Positions 27,725 to 37,909 of a stretch of DNA of 64,000 nucleotides are shown here, in pieces; the first letter of the stretch is position 1; each line of letters begins with the position of its first letter. The DNA lies in NCBI GenBank assembly GCA_002162955.1, contig MABD01000024.1, positions 124,001-188,000 of the forward strand, in the 5' to 3' direction. Origin of the DNA: Gammaproteobacteria bacterium 45_16_T64 (lineage in GTDB: Bacteria; Pseudomonadota; Gammaproteobacteria; Pseudomonadales; Ketobacteraceae). The position numbers were made by a program, and so were the translations under genes. The notes beneath the pieces were generated by a model. That model was not told the origin of the DNA. It saw only the letters and a list, made by a program, of their open reading frames with translations, and searched no databases.

Positions 27725-28954
27725 ATGGATCAAACAATTCTGCTTGGCGTTGGAATGTTTACAGCGGTGGTGCTTACACTGGTTGTATTAATTCTGATTG
27801 CCCGCTCAAAATTGGTGAGTACAGGTGCTGTCCATATTGATATAAACAACGACCCGGAAAAGGGCGTTGATGTATCTGCTGGCGGCAAATTGTTGAACAC
27901 ACTTGCGGATCAGAAGATATTTGTATCCTCCGCTTGTGGTGGTGGCGGTACTTGTGCGCAATGTAAAGTTATTGTGACGGATGGGGGTGGGGATATTTTG
28001 CCTACCGAAGAGTCACACTTTACCCCGAGAGAAGTTAAAGAAGGTTGGCGTTTGTCGTGCCAGGTCAATGTTAAGCAAGATATGAAAATCGAGCTTGATG
28101 AGGCGTTCTTTGGGGTTAAAAAGTGGGAGTGTACGGTGAAGCACAACCCTAACGTGGCGACCTTTATTAAGGAGCTATGCTTAGAGTTGCCAGAAGGCGA
28201 AGTCGTGAACTTCCGCGCTGGTGGTTATGTGCAATTAGAGCGCCCTGCGTCAAATGTTCAGTATAAAGATTTCGATATTGAAAGTGAGTATCGCGAAGAT
28301 TGGGAAAAGTTTGGATTCTTTAATTATGAATCTATCACTGACGAGCCGATCATTCGGGCATACTCAATGGCAAACTACCCTGATGAAAGAGGGATTCTTA
28401 AGTTCAATATTCGGGTTGCTACACCGCCTCCAGGCTCACAAGGGATTCCTCCTGGCTTGATGTCTTCTTGGGTGTTTAACTTGAAGCCGGGCGATAAAGT
28501 AACTGTGTATGGGCCATTCGGTGAGTTCTTTGCTTCAGAAAATAACTCTGAAATGATTTTTGTTGGCGGTGGTGCAGGTATGGCACCCATGCGCTCTCAT
28601 ATTTTTGACCAATTGAAGCGGTTGAAGTCAAATCGTAAGATGAGTTACTGGTATGGAGCCCGAAGCTTGCGGGAGCTGTTTTATCAGGAAGAGTACGATC
28701 AATTATCTGATGAGAATGATAACTTTGATTGGCATATCGCATTGTCTGACCCCCAGTCAGAAGATAATTGGGAAGGGTTGACGGGGTTTATTCATAATGT
28801 CTTATATGATGAGTATCTGAAGGATCACTCTGCTCCAGAGGATTGTGAGTATTATATGTGTGGACCTCCAATGATGACATCCGCAGTTATCAAGATGCTT
28901 GAAGATCTTGGTGTCGAGCGTGACAATATCTTCCTTGATGATTTCGGCGGTTAG
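27725..28954 (+). CDS. nqrF: Na+-translocating NADH:quinone reductase subunit F
   Basis: NADH-oxidising subunit (409 residues). It has one N-terminal membrane helix ([22 protein letters not shown]), a ferredoxin domain with [10 protein letters not shown] plus LSCQV as the [2Fe-2S] ligands, the FAD motif RAYSMANYP, and NADH-binding [12 protein letters not shown] and YMCGPPMM. This is the electron entry point of the pump. GGAGG lies upstream of the ATG. Confidence 0.96.
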   Translation: MDQTILLGVGMFTAVVLTLVVLILIARSKLVSTGAVHIDINNDPEKGVDVSAGGKLLNTLADQKIFVSSACGGGGTCAQCKVIVTDGGGDILPTEESHFTPREVKEGWRLSCQVNVKQDMKIELDEAFFGVKKWECTVKHNPNVATFIKELCLELPEGEVVNFRAGGYVQLERPASNVQYKDFDIESEYREDWEKFGFFNYESITDEPIIRAYSMANYPDERGILKFNIRVATPPPGSQGIPPGLMSSWVFNLKPGDKVTVYGPFGEFFASENNSEMIFVGGGAGMAPMRSHIFDQLKRLKSNRKMSYWYGARSLRELFYQEEYDQLSDENDNFDWHIALSDPQSEDNWEGLTGFIHNVLYDEYLKDHSAPEDCEYYMCGPPMMTSAVIKMLEDLGVERDNIFLDDFGG

Positions 28955-28965
28955 TCAAAAAATCA

Positions 28966-30018
28966 ATGGCGGATAGATACTTGCAGCCTGTGATGTTGGC
29001 ACTAATGTTTGTGCTTAATCTCGCAGGCTGCGATGTTTCTGAGCAAGAAAATCAGGCCGTAAGACAGCCTGTCCATATATCGGGACCCACCATGGGGACT
29101 TGGTATAGCGTCACAGTTATTCCCCCTGATGCCAACCTAGATACGACTGTTCTGTCTTCTGAATTATCTTCTGATATTAATCAATTGCTAGCGAGCTTGA
29201 ATAAGCTCATGTCAACTTATGACCCTGCGTCTGAATTGTCTCGCTTTAACCAATCAGCTGCTGGCACAGAGTTCACTTTTTCAAAGGATACTGCTGCGGT
29301 ATTGCGAATGGCGCTTGAGCTGAGTGTTCGTAGTGATGGTGCGTTTGATGTTACGGTTGGGCCGGTGGTTAACCTATGGGGTTTTGGACCAAATGGCAGA
29401 TTTAAGAAGAAACCAGACAGCGAGACATTGGCATTAGCGCTTAAAAGGGTTGGTTATCAATATTTGCAGTGGACAGGCGAGAATACGATCGTCAAGCGAG
29501 GGCCTGTTTATGTGGACTTGTCTGCAATTGCTAAAGGGTATGCTGTTGATAAGGTGGCAGAGTTATTGGTAGAGAAAGGATATCACCGTTACCTTGTTGA
29601 TATTGGCGGGGAGCTAAAGGCTGGCGCTCCAAAGGCAGAACATATCAATTGGAATGTCGCTGTAGAGCAACCCGTTGCAGGGGAGAGGGCTGTTCAAAAA
29701 GTGCTTTCACTTCGCCAGATGGGTATTGCGACGTCCGGAGATTATCGAAATTTTTATGAAATTGAAGGAAAGCGGTATTCTCATACAATTGACCCGAGGG
29801 GCGGTATGCCTGTAGAGCATTCGTTAGCTTCGGTGTCGGTATTGCATGAGAGTGTGGCGTATGCTGATGCGTTGGCTACTACACTAATGGTGTTGGGGGC
29901 TAAAGATGGTGAGGCGTTTGCGGAAAAGTTAGGTGTGGCGGCCTACTTTATCGAAAAGCATAGTTCTGGGTTTACGGTGACGTCTACTACGGGCTTTTTG
30001 AACTATATTAATCGTTAG
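28966..30018 (+). CDS. apbE: FAD:protein FMN transferase ApbE
   Basis: Periplasmic lipoprotein that transfers FMN onto the SGAT threonines of NqrB and NqrC. The 350-residue product has a signal ending in the lipobox NLAGC, then GPTMGTWYSV, the flavin-binding DVTVGPVVNLWGFGP, LSAIAKGYAVDKVAELL and TIDPRGGMPVEHSLASVSV. It follows nqrF by 11 bases, an operon position that matches its function. Confidence 0.95.
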   Translation: MADRYLQPVMLALMFVLNLAGCDVSEQENQAVRQPVHISGPTMGTWYSVTVIPPDANLDTTVLSSELSSDINQLLASLNKLMSTYDPASELSRFNQSAAGTEFTFSKDTAAVLRMALELSVRSDGAFDVTVGPVVNLWGFGPNGRFKKKPDSETLALALKRVGYQYLQWTGENTIVKRGPVYVDLSAIAKGYAVDKVAELLVEKGYHRYLVDIGGELKAGAPKAEHINWNVAVEQPVAGERAVQKVLSLRQMGIATSGDYRNFYEIEGKRYSHTIDPRGGMPVEHSLASVSVLHESVAYADALATTLMVLGAKDGEAFAEKLGVAAYFIEKHSSGFTVTSTTGFLNYINR

Positions 30019-30066
30019 AAACTCTGATAAAATAGAGCTTACTGGATTGGGAATTGAGGGTTTGTC

Positions 30067-30312
30067 ATGGCAACATTTATATTGGCTGCAGTAGTTTTTG
30101 GCTTGGTAATGGCGGGTATGGCTGTTGGAGTGATCTTTCAAGACAAGCCAATTAAAGGGTCGTGCGGTGGGTTAAATAATGTCGGCCTTGGCGGTTCTTG
30201 TGATATATGTGGTGGCGATACCACTAAGTGCGAAGAAGAGAATGCGGAGTCTTCGGCTGATGCTGAGCCTAGTGCGGCTGTTAATCTTGCATATGATGCG
30301 ACAAAAAAGTAG
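30067..30312 (+). CDS. nqrM: Nqr assembly protein NqrM (DUF539)
   Basis: An 81-residue protein with one membrane helix (TFILAAVVFGLVMAGMAVGVIF) and a Cys-rich tail KGSCGG...GSCDICGGD...KCEE. In Vibrio the protein is needed to deliver iron to the NqrD/NqrE cluster. It follows apbE, so both maturation factors are encoded with the pump. Confidence 0.93.
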   Translation: MATFILAAVVFGLVMAGMAVGVIFQDKPIKGSCGGLNNVGLGGSCDICGGDTTKCEEENAESSADAEPSAAVNLAYDATKK

Positions 30313-30354
30313 CTCTACGTTTCTTACTGACCCCATCTGAGGTGTTTTTCTAGA

Positions 30355-30381
30355 GACCCTATCTGCTCCCGATGGGGTTTT
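30355..30381 (+). terminator. Possible terminator of the nqr operon
   Basis: ACCCTAT and ATGGGGT can pair (one G-T) around an eight-base loop, followed by TTTTC. The position between nqrM and sthA fits, but the hairpin is modest. Confidence 0.4.
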
Positions 30382-30494
30382 TCATCTGTGCTATCATCAA
30401 ATAATACGCTAACTACCGATATGCTACCGACGCTTTTTGAGATGACTTGCGTACAGAGCGCTATAGCTTTAGGTAAAACGGGACGTGTTATCTC

Positions 30495-31892
30495 ATGCCT
30501 ACACATTTTGATGTTGTCGTTATTGGTTCTGGACCCTCTGGAGAGGGAGCGGCAATGCGAGCTAGTAAGAGTGGGAAAAGCGTTGCAGTAGTGGAAGAGA
30601 AGCTTGCTGTCGGGGGTAATTGCGCCCACCTGGGAACAATTCCGTCAAAAGCGCTGAGACATGCCGTTAAACAGATCATTCACTTCAATACAGATGCAAT
30701 GTTTCGTGATATTGGCGAGCCACGGTCTTTTTCTTTTCCAAAAGTGCTTAAGCGAGCAGAGAGAATAATAGGTAAGCAGGTCGCCTTGAGAACCACTTTT
30801 TATGGTCGGAACCATGTTAAATTGTACTTTGGTATGGCTCGGTTTACGGATGCTCACACGCTAGAAGTGGTTAATTCCGATGGCTCAATTGAAACGCTGA
30901 TTGCAGAGATGGTTGTTGTGGCGACGGGTTCTAGGCCTTACCGGCCTGCCGATGTCGATTTTGAGTCCCCCCGTATTTTTGATAGCGATACTATTTTAAA
31001 AATGGTGGATACGCCCAGAAAGATTGTTATCTATGGTGCAGGAGTCATTGGGTGTGAGTATGCATCTATATTTTGTGGTCTGGGTGTGCGGGTAGAGCTT
31101 ATTAATACCAGGGAAAAGATGTTGGATTTTCTCGATGCGGAAATTTCCGATGCCCTGAGTTATCATTTGCGTGATATCGGTGTGCTGATTAGAAATAATG
31201 AAGAGTATGAGAAAATCGAATGCCGTGATAGCGATGTGCTTGTGCATTTGCAATCGGGGAAGTTGGTGAGGGGCGATGCTTTCTTGTGGTGTAACGGTAG
31301 GTCAGGCAACACTGAAGAGCTAAACTTACCGGCGACGGGTTTGGAGGCGAATTTCAGAGGGTTGCTGGAGGTTAATGATTCCTATCAAACCGCGCTTTCT
31401 CATGTGTATGCTGCTGGTGATGTAATTGGTTGGCCTAGCCTTGCCAGTGCGGCTTATGATCAAGGAAGATCTATTGGTGGCGCAGTGTCTGAAAAAGAAG
31501 ATCTATATGTTGTTAAGGAAGTTCCAACGGGAATATACACCATTCCAGAGATCAGCTCTTTGGGCAAAACTGAGCAGCAGCTTACTGAAGAGAAGGTCCC
31601 GTATGATGTAGGCCAAGCATTTTTTAAGACTATAGCAAGAGCACAAATTTCAGGTGAAACCGTAGGGATGCTAAAAATACTTTTCCATAGGGAGTCATTA
31701 GAAATCTTGGGTATTCACTGTTTTGGTGATCAGGCAGCTGAAATAGTCCATATAGGTCAGGCTATAATGAACCAACCGGGAAAGGAAAATACACTGGAGT
31801 ATTTTGTTAATACGACGTTTAATTATCCTACAATGGCAGAGGCATATCGGGTAGCGGCAATGAATGGATTGTACAGAGTGGATAGTTTATAG
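30495..31892 (+). CDS. sthA: Soluble pyridine nucleotide transhydrogenase SthA
   Basis: FAD enzyme that exchanges reducing equivalents between NADPH and NAD+. The 465-residue protein has the FAD motif [14 protein letters not shown] and an NAD(P) motif [16 protein letters not shown]. The segment [17 protein letters not shown] is the SthA signature, in which the redox-active disulfide of related flavoenzymes is lost. [25 protein letters not shown] and an [15 protein letters not shown]-terminus complete it. It lies downstream of the nqr operon, probably as a separate unit with the VanZ-like gene. Confidence 0.95.
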   Translation: MPTHFDVVVIGSGPSGEGAAMRASKSGKSVAVVEEKLAVGGNCAHLGTIPSKALRHAVKQIIHFNTDAMFRDIGEPRSFSFPKVLKRAERIIGKQVALRTTFYGRNHVKLYFGMARFTDAHTLEVVNSDGSIETLIAEMVVVATGSRPYRPADVDFESPRIFDSDTILKMVDTPRKIVIYGAGVIGCEYASIFCGLGVRVELINTREKMLDFLDAEISDALSYHLRDIGVLIRNNEEYEKIECRDSDVLVHLQSGKLVRGDAFLWCNGRSGNTEELNLPATGLEANFRGLLEVNDSYQTALSHVYAAGDVIGWPSLASAAYDQGRSIGGAVSEKEDLYVVKEVPTGIYTIPEISSLGKTEQQLTEEKVPYDVGQAFFKTIARAQISGETVGMLKILFHRESLEILGIHCFGDQAAEIVHIGQAIMNQPGKENTLEYFVNTTFNYPTMAEAYRVAAMNGLYRVDSL

Positions 31893-31895
31893 GAA

Positions 31896-32291
31896 ATGAT
31901 ATCTTTAACATTTAGAACATACTCCGGTGTGTTTGGCGTGGCGCTTCTTGCGAGTATTTTAGTCATTAGTATATTGGCGTTTGGCCCACCTCCGGTCGCA
32001 GTTTCTGCATCGGTGAGCGACAAGGTGTTGCATGCGGGTGCTTTTTTTGTGCTGAGTTTTTTGCTTGAGGGCGCGCTTTCTACTACTTCTTTTTGGCGCG
32101 TGAAAGTGCCGATGTTGTTAAGCTATGGGTTGTTCATCGAGTTGATACAATGGCAGCTCCCCAATAGGGATTTTTCACTGTTGGATTTTCTTGCGGATGG
32201 TGCTGGGGTCGTGTTGTATTGGGTGTGTCACAAGCCCCTGTGGCTAATGAGTGATTTAATCATTACTTATAGAAGTGAAGCGCAGGATTAG
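31896..32291 (+). CDS. VanZ-like family membrane protein
   Basis: A 131-residue protein with about four hydrophobic segments and the VanZ-type motif SDKVLHAGAFFVLSFLLEGAL followed by YGLFIELIQWQLPNRDFSLLDFLADGAG. The family takes its name from a teicoplanin-resistance protein, but most members have no known function. It starts 3 bases after sthA and is probably co-transcribed. Its 3' end overlaps the convergent lipoprotein gene by 4 bases. Confidence 0.8.
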   Translation: MISLTFRTYSGVFGVALLASILVISILAFGPPPVAVSASVSDKVLHAGAFFVLSFLLEGALSTTSFWRVKVPMLLSYGLFIELIQWQLPNRDFSLLDFLADGAGVVLYWVCHKPLWLMSDLIITYRSEAQD

Positions 32292-32962
32292 GGGAGGTAT
32301 TCCAGCGTATTTTTAAAATGTTCAATGGCTTCTTCTGGGGAAACCAGCTCCCCTGAGCTTGTAGAATGCTGAACCAGGTCGATGAGTGCGGGTTGTGCTT
32401 CGAACTCAGCTTGAGGCAAATTGAATGTGATAGAGAAATGGGGGCTGAGGGTTGCTATGGTTGAGCGAGTGCTATTTGAGATAGAAATACCGTTCTCTGG
32501 GTATCCGTCGGCATCAAAAGTTTGAAGAAACCGAAGTACGTTAACCGTTCTATCTGTATGGTTGTGACTGTAGTCAATGCCGTCTTCAGTGAGCGTGCCA
32601 AGCTCAAGAGGCGTGACCGTTATATCTGCAACTGCGGCGCCTAGCACTATGTGCTCAATTGAAAACTCTATGATTTCACCCGGCAAATAGTTGAAATCGC
32701 CGTTATCATTTGTGGTGCCAGTATATGTTGCAGTTCGATAGTGAATGCCACTGACTGCGCTATCAACGAAGCTACCCGTTTTGGTGCTGCTTTCTTCTGC
32801 TGGGTTCTCCAGGCCTCCAAGCGTGCTTGCCTGCTCTTCTGTTATGCCTGTGGTGCCTGAACTGCTACCACTCCCGCATCCGAATATTGAAAGTGCGGCG
32901 ATAACAATGACAAACCCCTTTATTAGTATGGGGTGTGTAGAAGCCTTGGGTGTTTTTGTCAT
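32288..32962 (-). CDS. Hypothetical lipoprotein with adhesin-type repeat domain
   Basis: A 224-residue protein with a signal ending in the lipobox SIFGC followed by GSGSSSGTTG. The mature part carries one copy of a motif that recurs in large bacterial surface proteins: GSFVDSAVSGIHYRTATYTGTTNDNGDFNY, then a PGEIIEF strand, VNVLRFLQTFDADGYPENGI and a terminal helical region. The function is unknown. Surface exposure is inferred from the lipobox only. Confidence 0.7.
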   Translation of the reverse strand: MTKTPKASTHPILIKGFVIVIAALSIFGCGSGSSSGTTGITEEQASTLGGLENPAEESSTKTGSFVDSAVSGIHYRTATYTGTTNDNGDFNYLPGEIIEFSIEHIVLGAAVADITVTPLELGTLTEDGIDYSHNHTDRTVNVLRFLQTFDADGYPENGISISNSTRSTIATLSPHFSITFNLPQAEFEAQPALIDLVQHSTSSGELVSPEEAIEHFKNTLEYLP

Positions 32963-33119
32963 TGAAATCTCTTATTCGTTCGATTTTGGGTTAGGGGCCA
33001 AAAAACATACAAACGATTATATGGAGCGTAAGCTAAAGGTCAATGACAGTGTATCGAAGATTTGCTATTCACTGTTGCTTCTATGTAAGAAGTGTAATTC
33101 GACGTAATAGAATGTAATC

Positions 33120-34046
33120 CTAAAATGATTCAAATAATACGGGTAAATCTACGGATGGGCGACATGGAGGGGTGGTTGCTCCAAGGACTTTGCTTTCAGC
33201 AGCGCTGCAATCCCGAGCTACAGCGCCCATATACGGTGTGTCATTGGCGTCAAATAAGGCCTTGACGAGAGGCACTGGGCTGGTTTTTTGAACCTGCGTA
33301 ACGATGGCGGTCTCTCCAGTGGCCAGTTTAACCCAGGTGCCAGGAGGGTATACTCCGATCGCTTTTGCGAAGTTTAACATCAGTTTTTTGATTCTGGGGT
33401 CATCTTCTTTGAAGAGGTGGGAGAGGGCTTCTTTGGGATGAATAGATTTTCGATAAGCGCGATTATCAATCCTTGCCGTGTAGGTTTCACAGATTCCGAT
33501 GATCAATGCCGGGGTTGATATGTCATCCCCTTTTAGGTGGTTGGGATAGCCGCTACCATCGGGGCGTTCGTGATGTTGGCGCATTGCTTTGGTCATCACT
33601 GGGTTCATGAAGCCAGCAGCCTCTACTAATTGTGCACCTTTGAGCGCATGTTTTTGCATCTTGGTTCGCTGATCATCAGTGAGCTTGCCTTCTATCGTAT
33701 TTAACAGCACCTGTAATTCGTAGAACGTAATGTTACAGGTGAGAATGGCATGCAGGAGAGATTCTTGAATGTCTTGTTTGATTTCATGCTGTTTCCCAAT
33801 CATGTGGGCTAAGGCAGCACAATATATTGGTTGTTTTAGTGGGGATGCTTGGTGGCTCAAGTGTATTGCCGCTAGGGTTGCGTCAGGTCTTGCATTCGCA
33901 ATCAAAATAACGCGATCTAAGATCAGCTGCATAATAGAGCGTGACTTATCGCTTTTTTGTTTGATGGCTGCGAACAGGTCAGATACCAGTGGAATTAGGT
34001 TGTCCAACTGAGTAAATGGGTCTGTTTTTGTGCTGTCAGAAACCAT
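33120..34046 (-). CDS. HD-GYP-like protein with altered HD motif
   Basis: A ~308-residue protein whose middle follows the HD-GYP phosphodiesterase layout: ALAHMIGK in place of LLHDIGK, KHALKGAQLV, then QHHERPDGSGYPNHLKG with an intact GYP loop and ICETYTARIDNRAYRK. The metal-binding Asp of the HD pair is Met (residue 92 of the longer frame), so cyclic-di-GMP hydrolysis is doubtful. There is no receiver domain; the N-terminal 80 residues are helical. The start is uncertain: ATG 34046 is chosen over TTG 34076, and neither has a good ribosome site. Confidence 0.7.
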   Translation of the reverse strand: MVSDSTKTDPFTQLDNLIPLVSDLFAAIKQKSDKSRSIMQLILDRVILIANARPDATLAAIHLSHQASPLKQPIYCAALAHMIGKQHEIKQDIQESLLHAILTCNITFYELQVLLNTIEGKLTDDQRTKMQKHALKGAQLVEAAGFMNPVMTKAMRQHHERPDGSGYPNHLKGDDISTPALIIGICETYTARIDNRAYRKSIHPKEALSHLFKEDDPRIKKLMLNFAKAIGVYPPGTWVKLATGETAIVTQVQKTSPVPLVKALFDANDTPYMGAVARDCSAAESKVLGATTPPCRPSVDLPVLFESF

Positions 34047-34117
34047 GTGAAATCGTATCCAGGGCTTAAAATTCAATCGTTTAGCTGAAAGTATAGACGA
34101 AGATTCTAGATGTGGGT

Positions 34118-35170
34118 TTAGGACTTGTGAGTAACCAATTGCTGAATTTTATGATGACGAGATTTTTTGTCTAGTGCGGCTAACTGTTTACAGGCTTCGT
34201 AAAATGAAGGGAGATCGTGTTGGTGATTGGCTAATAGGACCTGTAAGCCATCAACTAAAGAGTGATAGGTGGCAACAGTGCTGAGTTGTGCGTTATTGAG
34301 GGGGCCGTCGAACCACGCATCGTATCCTGCGTATCCACCCCAGGAGTCCTTTAGTTGAATATAGTCATTCTGCAGGGATACGATTAGCTTGGACTTCTCT
34401 TCCCGCATTTTTGCCTGTTCTATTTTGCTCTTATACAGGTTTATTCGTAGCTTGCGGTGCTCTAGAACGAGCGATACAAACTCCTTTCTACGTGTCTTCT
34501 TGTCGATATGTTTTTGCAGTAGGTCACCCTTAGGTTGGGTCTTTAGCCAGCGTGCTAAGCCCTCTAATTCGATTGTGGTGGCAAAGCTCTCATTGAAAGC
34601 GGAATCGCCTTTCACATATAGTACGTTGTGGCTTATTTCATGAAAGAGGAGGGCAGCTAAGCTAGCGTCACCACGGTATAAAAATGTGTTTAATACGGGG
34701 TCTTCAAACCATCCCAGTGTGCTATAGGCTGATGCTCCTCCTATGTAGGTGTCATAGTTTTCTTTTTGTAATTCGAGTGCATATTGTTGTGCGGTCTCTT
34801 GAGCAAAATATCCTCGGTAACTGACGCACCCGGCTATGGGGAAGCACCATTTGTGCGGGGACATCGAAAATTCTGGTGCAGCGATAACGTTCCATACTAC
34901 ATGAGATCTGTGGAGATCAACGTATTCGCTGTATAGGTTTTCTACGGGTAGTTGAAGCTCTTTATCTGCGAATTCTCGAAGTTCTAATACGCGTCTAAGC
35001 TGCTTACGTTCTTTTTCGGGGCGAGTTTTGTCTTTAACGAGCATTGAGATGGACTCTCTTGCTGACATTATCTTTAGGTGTCCCTCGGCGACCTGGTAGT
35101 AATAGCGGGCACTATCGCAGCCTGTGAGGAAAGGTATAAAAATGAGGCATAGCCACAGTTTACTGAGCAT
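34118..35170 (-). CDS. Putative aminopeptidase, PF10023 family lipoprotein
   Basis: A 350-residue predicted zinc peptidase. ATG 35170, preceded by AGGA, gives a lipoprotein signal (MLSKLWLCLIFIPFLTGCDS) with the lipid Cys at residue 18. Downstream are HKWCFPIAGCVSYRGYF and the metal motif FHEISHNVLYVKGDSAFNESFAT (HExxH plus a downstream Glu). The frame is open into the GDPD gene upstream, but no plausible start exists there. The start lies 4 bases after the GDPD gene ends, so the two are probably co-expressed. The substrate is unknown. Confidence 0.8.
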   Translation of the reverse strand: MLSKLWLCLIFIPFLTGCDSARYYYQVAEGHLKIMSARESISMLVKDKTRPEKERKQLRRVLELREFADKELQLPVENLYSEYVDLHRSHVVWNVIAAPEFSMSPHKWCFPIAGCVSYRGYFAQETAQQYALELQKENYDTYIGGASAYSTLGWFEDPVLNTFLYRGDASLAALLFHEISHNVLYVKGDSAFNESFATTIELEGLARWLKTQPKGDLLQKHIDKKTRRKEFVSLVLEHRKLRINLYKSKIEQAKMREEKSKLIVSLQNDYIQLKDSWGGYAGYDAWFDGPLNNAQLSTVATYHSLVDGLQVLLANHQHDLPSFYEACKQLAALDKKSRHHKIQQLVTHKS

Positions 35171-35174
35171 TAGG

Positions 35175-35894
35175 TTATCCTGTGAATAGGGGCGCGATGA
35201 TGGACGGAGCATCAGTGATGATACTGTCAACTCCGTTTTGAGCAACCTTTCTCGCGGTCCGGGGGGTGTTGACAGTCCAAACAGAAACATGAAGCTTAAG
35301 TGCGTGAGCTGAATTCACTAGCTCTCTATTGCAGCGCCCTTTGTGAAGTATGAGGTAACTGCATTGCAGGCGACGGCATATGTCGACTGGGTTTCGTGTA
35401 AACCTCTCGGCCACAAAGCCACGCTTTATCGTTGGGTGTTGTTGTTGCAGGTAGCGGAGAAAATTGATGTCGCTAGATGTGACAGTGGCTCGAGTTTGGA
35501 GATTGTAGTGCGCAATTATGCTGGCGAGCTCTCTTGCGAGAATATGTAATTGTTCTCGCGCAACGGGTTTTACTTCAAGTTGAATACTTTGTAAGTTCGG
35601 CCACTCTGAAAGTACGTCGTCGAGGGAAGGAATGTTGGAGGCTATATTTCTGTTGCGGTAATTAGTTGCCGCGTTCATTTTATGGAGCTGCCCAGCAGTA
35701 AATTCGTTGACTTTGCCCTTGTGGGTGGTCGTACGGTCGACGAAAGCATCATGGATGACGACGAGCTTGTTATCTTTTGACAGATGAAGGTCGAGCTCTA
35801 CGTGATGTATGTCTAGGCTCCGAAGGAGCCTGAATCCGATCAAGGTATTTTCGGGTGCCTCCAAGCGAGCACCTCGATGACCAATAATTATCAT
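35175..35894 (-). CDS. Glycerophosphodiester phosphodiesterase
   Basis: A 239-residue GDPD-fold enzyme that hydrolyses deacylated phospholipids to glycerol-3-phosphate and an alcohol. Catalytic motifs are GHRGARLEAPENTL (His near residue 5), VELDLHLSKD, LVVIHDAFVDRTT and a C-terminal VSVWTVNTPRTARKVAQNGVDSIITD. No signal peptide is seen, so it is cytoplasmic (UgpQ-like). It starts 4 bases after aguB ends, giving a minus-strand run aguB-GDPD-PF10023 with very short gaps. Confidence 0.9.
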   Translation of the reverse strand: MIIIGHRGARLEAPENTLIGFRLLRSLDIHHVELDLHLSKDNKLVVIHDAFVDRTTTHKGKVNEFTAGQLHKMNAATNYRNRNIASNIPSLDDVLSEWPNLQSIQLEVKPVAREQLHILARELASIIAHYNLQTRATVTSSDINFLRYLQQQHPTIKRGFVAERFTRNPVDICRRLQCSYLILHKGRCNRELVNSAHALKLHVSVWTVNTPRTARKVAQNGVDSIITDAPSIIAPLFTG

Positions 35895-35898
35895 GAAT

Positions 35899-36819
35899 TT
35901 ACTGAGACTTTATTGATCGTTGGGATAGTGCGGAATATGCATCGATTCTTCTGTCTCTAAAATAAGGCCATATCTGTCTGAGTTGTTCGGTTCTTGAAAG
36001 GTCCAGTGTTGCGCTGAGTATTTGTGTTTCTGTATTACTGCCTTCTGCAAGGATCTCCCCTTGAGGGCCGGATATAAAGCTATTTCCCCAGAATGTGATC
36101 CCTTGGGTATTTGAGGAAGGGTCAGGCTCATGACCTACGCGATTAGCGACAAGTGTAGGGAGGTGATTGGCAACAGAATGGGAGCGCTGAATTAATGTCC
36201 AAGCATCGAGTTGTCGCTGCTGCTCTTCCTTTGTGTCTTCTGCATCCCACCCGATGGCTGTTGGGTAAAGCAGGATTTCCGCGCCCGCTAAGGCCATTAA
36301 TCTAGCCGCTTCTGGGTACCATTGATCCCAACACACCAATACACCGAGCTTTCCTATGCTGGTGTTGATTGGCGTAAAACCTATTTGTTGGATTTGATCA
36401 TGCTCACCTGGCGAAAAATAGAATTTTTCGTTAAACCCTGGGTCGTCAGGAATGTGCATTTTTCGATAAATGCCGGCAAGCGAACCATCTGTGTCCAGTA
36501 CGATAGCGGTGTTGTGGTAAACACCTGCCATTCGCTTTTCAAATATAGATCCAACAATTACGCACTCTAGTTCTTTGGCTAATGCGCTCAGCCTAGTTTT
36601 GGTTGGACCTTCAAGGGCTTCAGCTAGGGCGAAATTGTCATAAGTTTGAGTCTGGCAAAAGTATAATGAAGCGTGTAGCTCTTGAAGTAGGATGAGTTTG
36701 CTGCCGCCACTTGCTGCCTGGCGAATCAATGTTTCAGTTTGATTAAGGCTGCTTGCCTGGTCCGGCAACCCCTTATGCTGAATGACTGCTGCTTGAATAT
36801 TGTTCGGTGTCGGGCTCAT
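35899..36819 (-). CDS. aguB: N-carbamoylputrescine amidase
   Basis: Nitrilase-family enzyme that converts N-carbamoylputrescine to putrescine, CO2 and ammonia. The catalytic triad is visible: Glu in LLQELHASLYF, Lys in GIYRKMHIPDDP and Cys in GVLVCWDQWYPEAARL. The long loop YPTAIGWDAEDTKEEQQRQLDAW is typical of this subfamily. The length of 306 residues is normal. Agmatine deiminase, the preceding step, is encoded 37 bases upstream on the same strand. Confidence 0.94.
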   Translation of the reverse strand: MSPTPNNIQAAVIQHKGLPDQASSLNQTETLIRQAASGGSKLILLQELHASLYFCQTQTYDNFALAEALEGPTKTRLSALAKELECVIVGSIFEKRMAGVYHNTAIVLDTDGSLAGIYRKMHIPDDPGFNEKFYFSPGEHDQIQQIGFTPINTSIGKLGVLVCWDQWYPEAARLMALAGAEILLYPTAIGWDAEDTKEEQQRQLDAWTLIQRSHSVANHLPTLVANRVGHEPDPSSNTQGITFWGNSFISGPQGEILAEGSNTETQILSATLDLSRTEQLRQIWPYFRDRRIDAYSALSQRSIKSQ

Positions 36820-36856
36820 TGCGGGTCTCTGTAATAACTTTGGGTGGCATGCTAAA

Positions 36857-37909
36857 TCAACGTTTGTTGGATATTGTGTTTTCCGCTAGCTGCATACTGG
36901 CGCAGTGCGGCCCACCAAATTGTTTAATGAAGTGATTGCCAATAATCGGTACGATATCTCTATCTGGAAACAAGTTGGTAAATATTTCCAGGGCAGATTC
37001 GTCTTGTGGTGTATCAAAGCACGGAATAATGACGGCGCCATTGACCATAACAAAATTGATATAGCTCGCAGGTAGCCTGGCCCCTGTTGCAGTATCGAAT
37101 TGTGCTTCTGGGATGGCTATTGGTATAAGTGTCAGGCCTAAATTGTGGCGCTGATTGAGCGCTTGTAATTCTTGTTCCATTGCCGCTAGAGGGTGGTGGT
37201 TTGCATCTTTTGTGTTGGGTGTTGCCGCGTAGACAACAGTATCAGGCGAGGTGAATCGGGCTAAATTGTCGATGTGGCAATCTGTATCGTCACCGACGAG
37301 GGATCCGTGATCTAGCCAGAGCAGTCTCTTAAAGTGTAAATATTCAGAGAGTGTAGATTCAATTAGCGCTTTGTCGGCTGCGTTGTTTCTAGTTCCTGAT
37401 AATAAGCACGCACTAGTGGTGAGAAGCAATCCTGCGCCATTGCTATCGATGCTGCCGCCTTCTAAGTGAAAATCTATAGTGGATAGCTGGTGAGAAAAAT
37501 GGCTAGCGTAATCTAGTCGACGACAGAGTAAATTGTCATCAGTGGCGTCATATTTATCGCCCCAGCCATTGAATGCGAAATCCAGCAATTCCACTGCGCC
37601 CTCCCTGTAAACCGATAGGGGGCCGTAATCCCTGCACCATGTGTCATTGTACGCTAGGTGAATATATTGGATAGAGAACGAATTTGAGGTGTTAGCGAGT
37701 TGCGCTTGGATGTGTGATTCATGTTCGGGGGTCTTACATATTATGACTAATTTTTGGTAGTGAGTAATGATATCCGCAAATTGTACATAGGTATTAGTAA
37801 TGTCATCTATCCAGGGCGCCCAATCGGTAGTGATGTGCGGCCATACAATCATTGTTGCCTGCTGAGGGCCCCATTCAGGGATCAGCCCGTTGCTGTTGTG
37901 AATGCTCAT
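36857..37909 (-). CDS. aguA: Agmatine deiminase
   Basis: Hydrolyses agmatine to N-carbamoylputrescine and ammonia, first step of the two-enzyme route to putrescine. The 350-residue protein has PEWGPQQATMIVWPH at the start, YNDTWCRDYGPLSV, FHLEGGSIDSNGAGLLLT, HIDNLARFTSPDTVVYA and the catalytic Cys in GGPHCASMQLA near the C-terminus. The pairing with aguB confirms the pathway. Confidence 0.94.
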   Translation of the reverse strand: MSIHNSNGLIPEWGPQQATMIVWPHITTDWAPWIDDITNTYVQFADIITHYQKLVIICKTPEHESHIQAQLANTSNSFSIQYIHLAYNDTWCRDYGPLSVYREGAVELLDFAFNGWGDKYDATDDNLLCRRLDYASHFSHQLSTIDFHLEGGSIDSNGAGLLLTTSACLLSGTRNNAADKALIESTLSEYLHFKRLLWLDHGSLVGDDTDCHIDNLARFTSPDTVVYAATPNTKDANHHPLAAMEQELQALNQRHNLGLTLIPIAIPEAQFDTATGARLPASYINFVMVNGAVIIPCFDTPQDESALEIFTNLFPDRDIVPIIGNHFIKQFGGPHCASMQLAENTISNKR

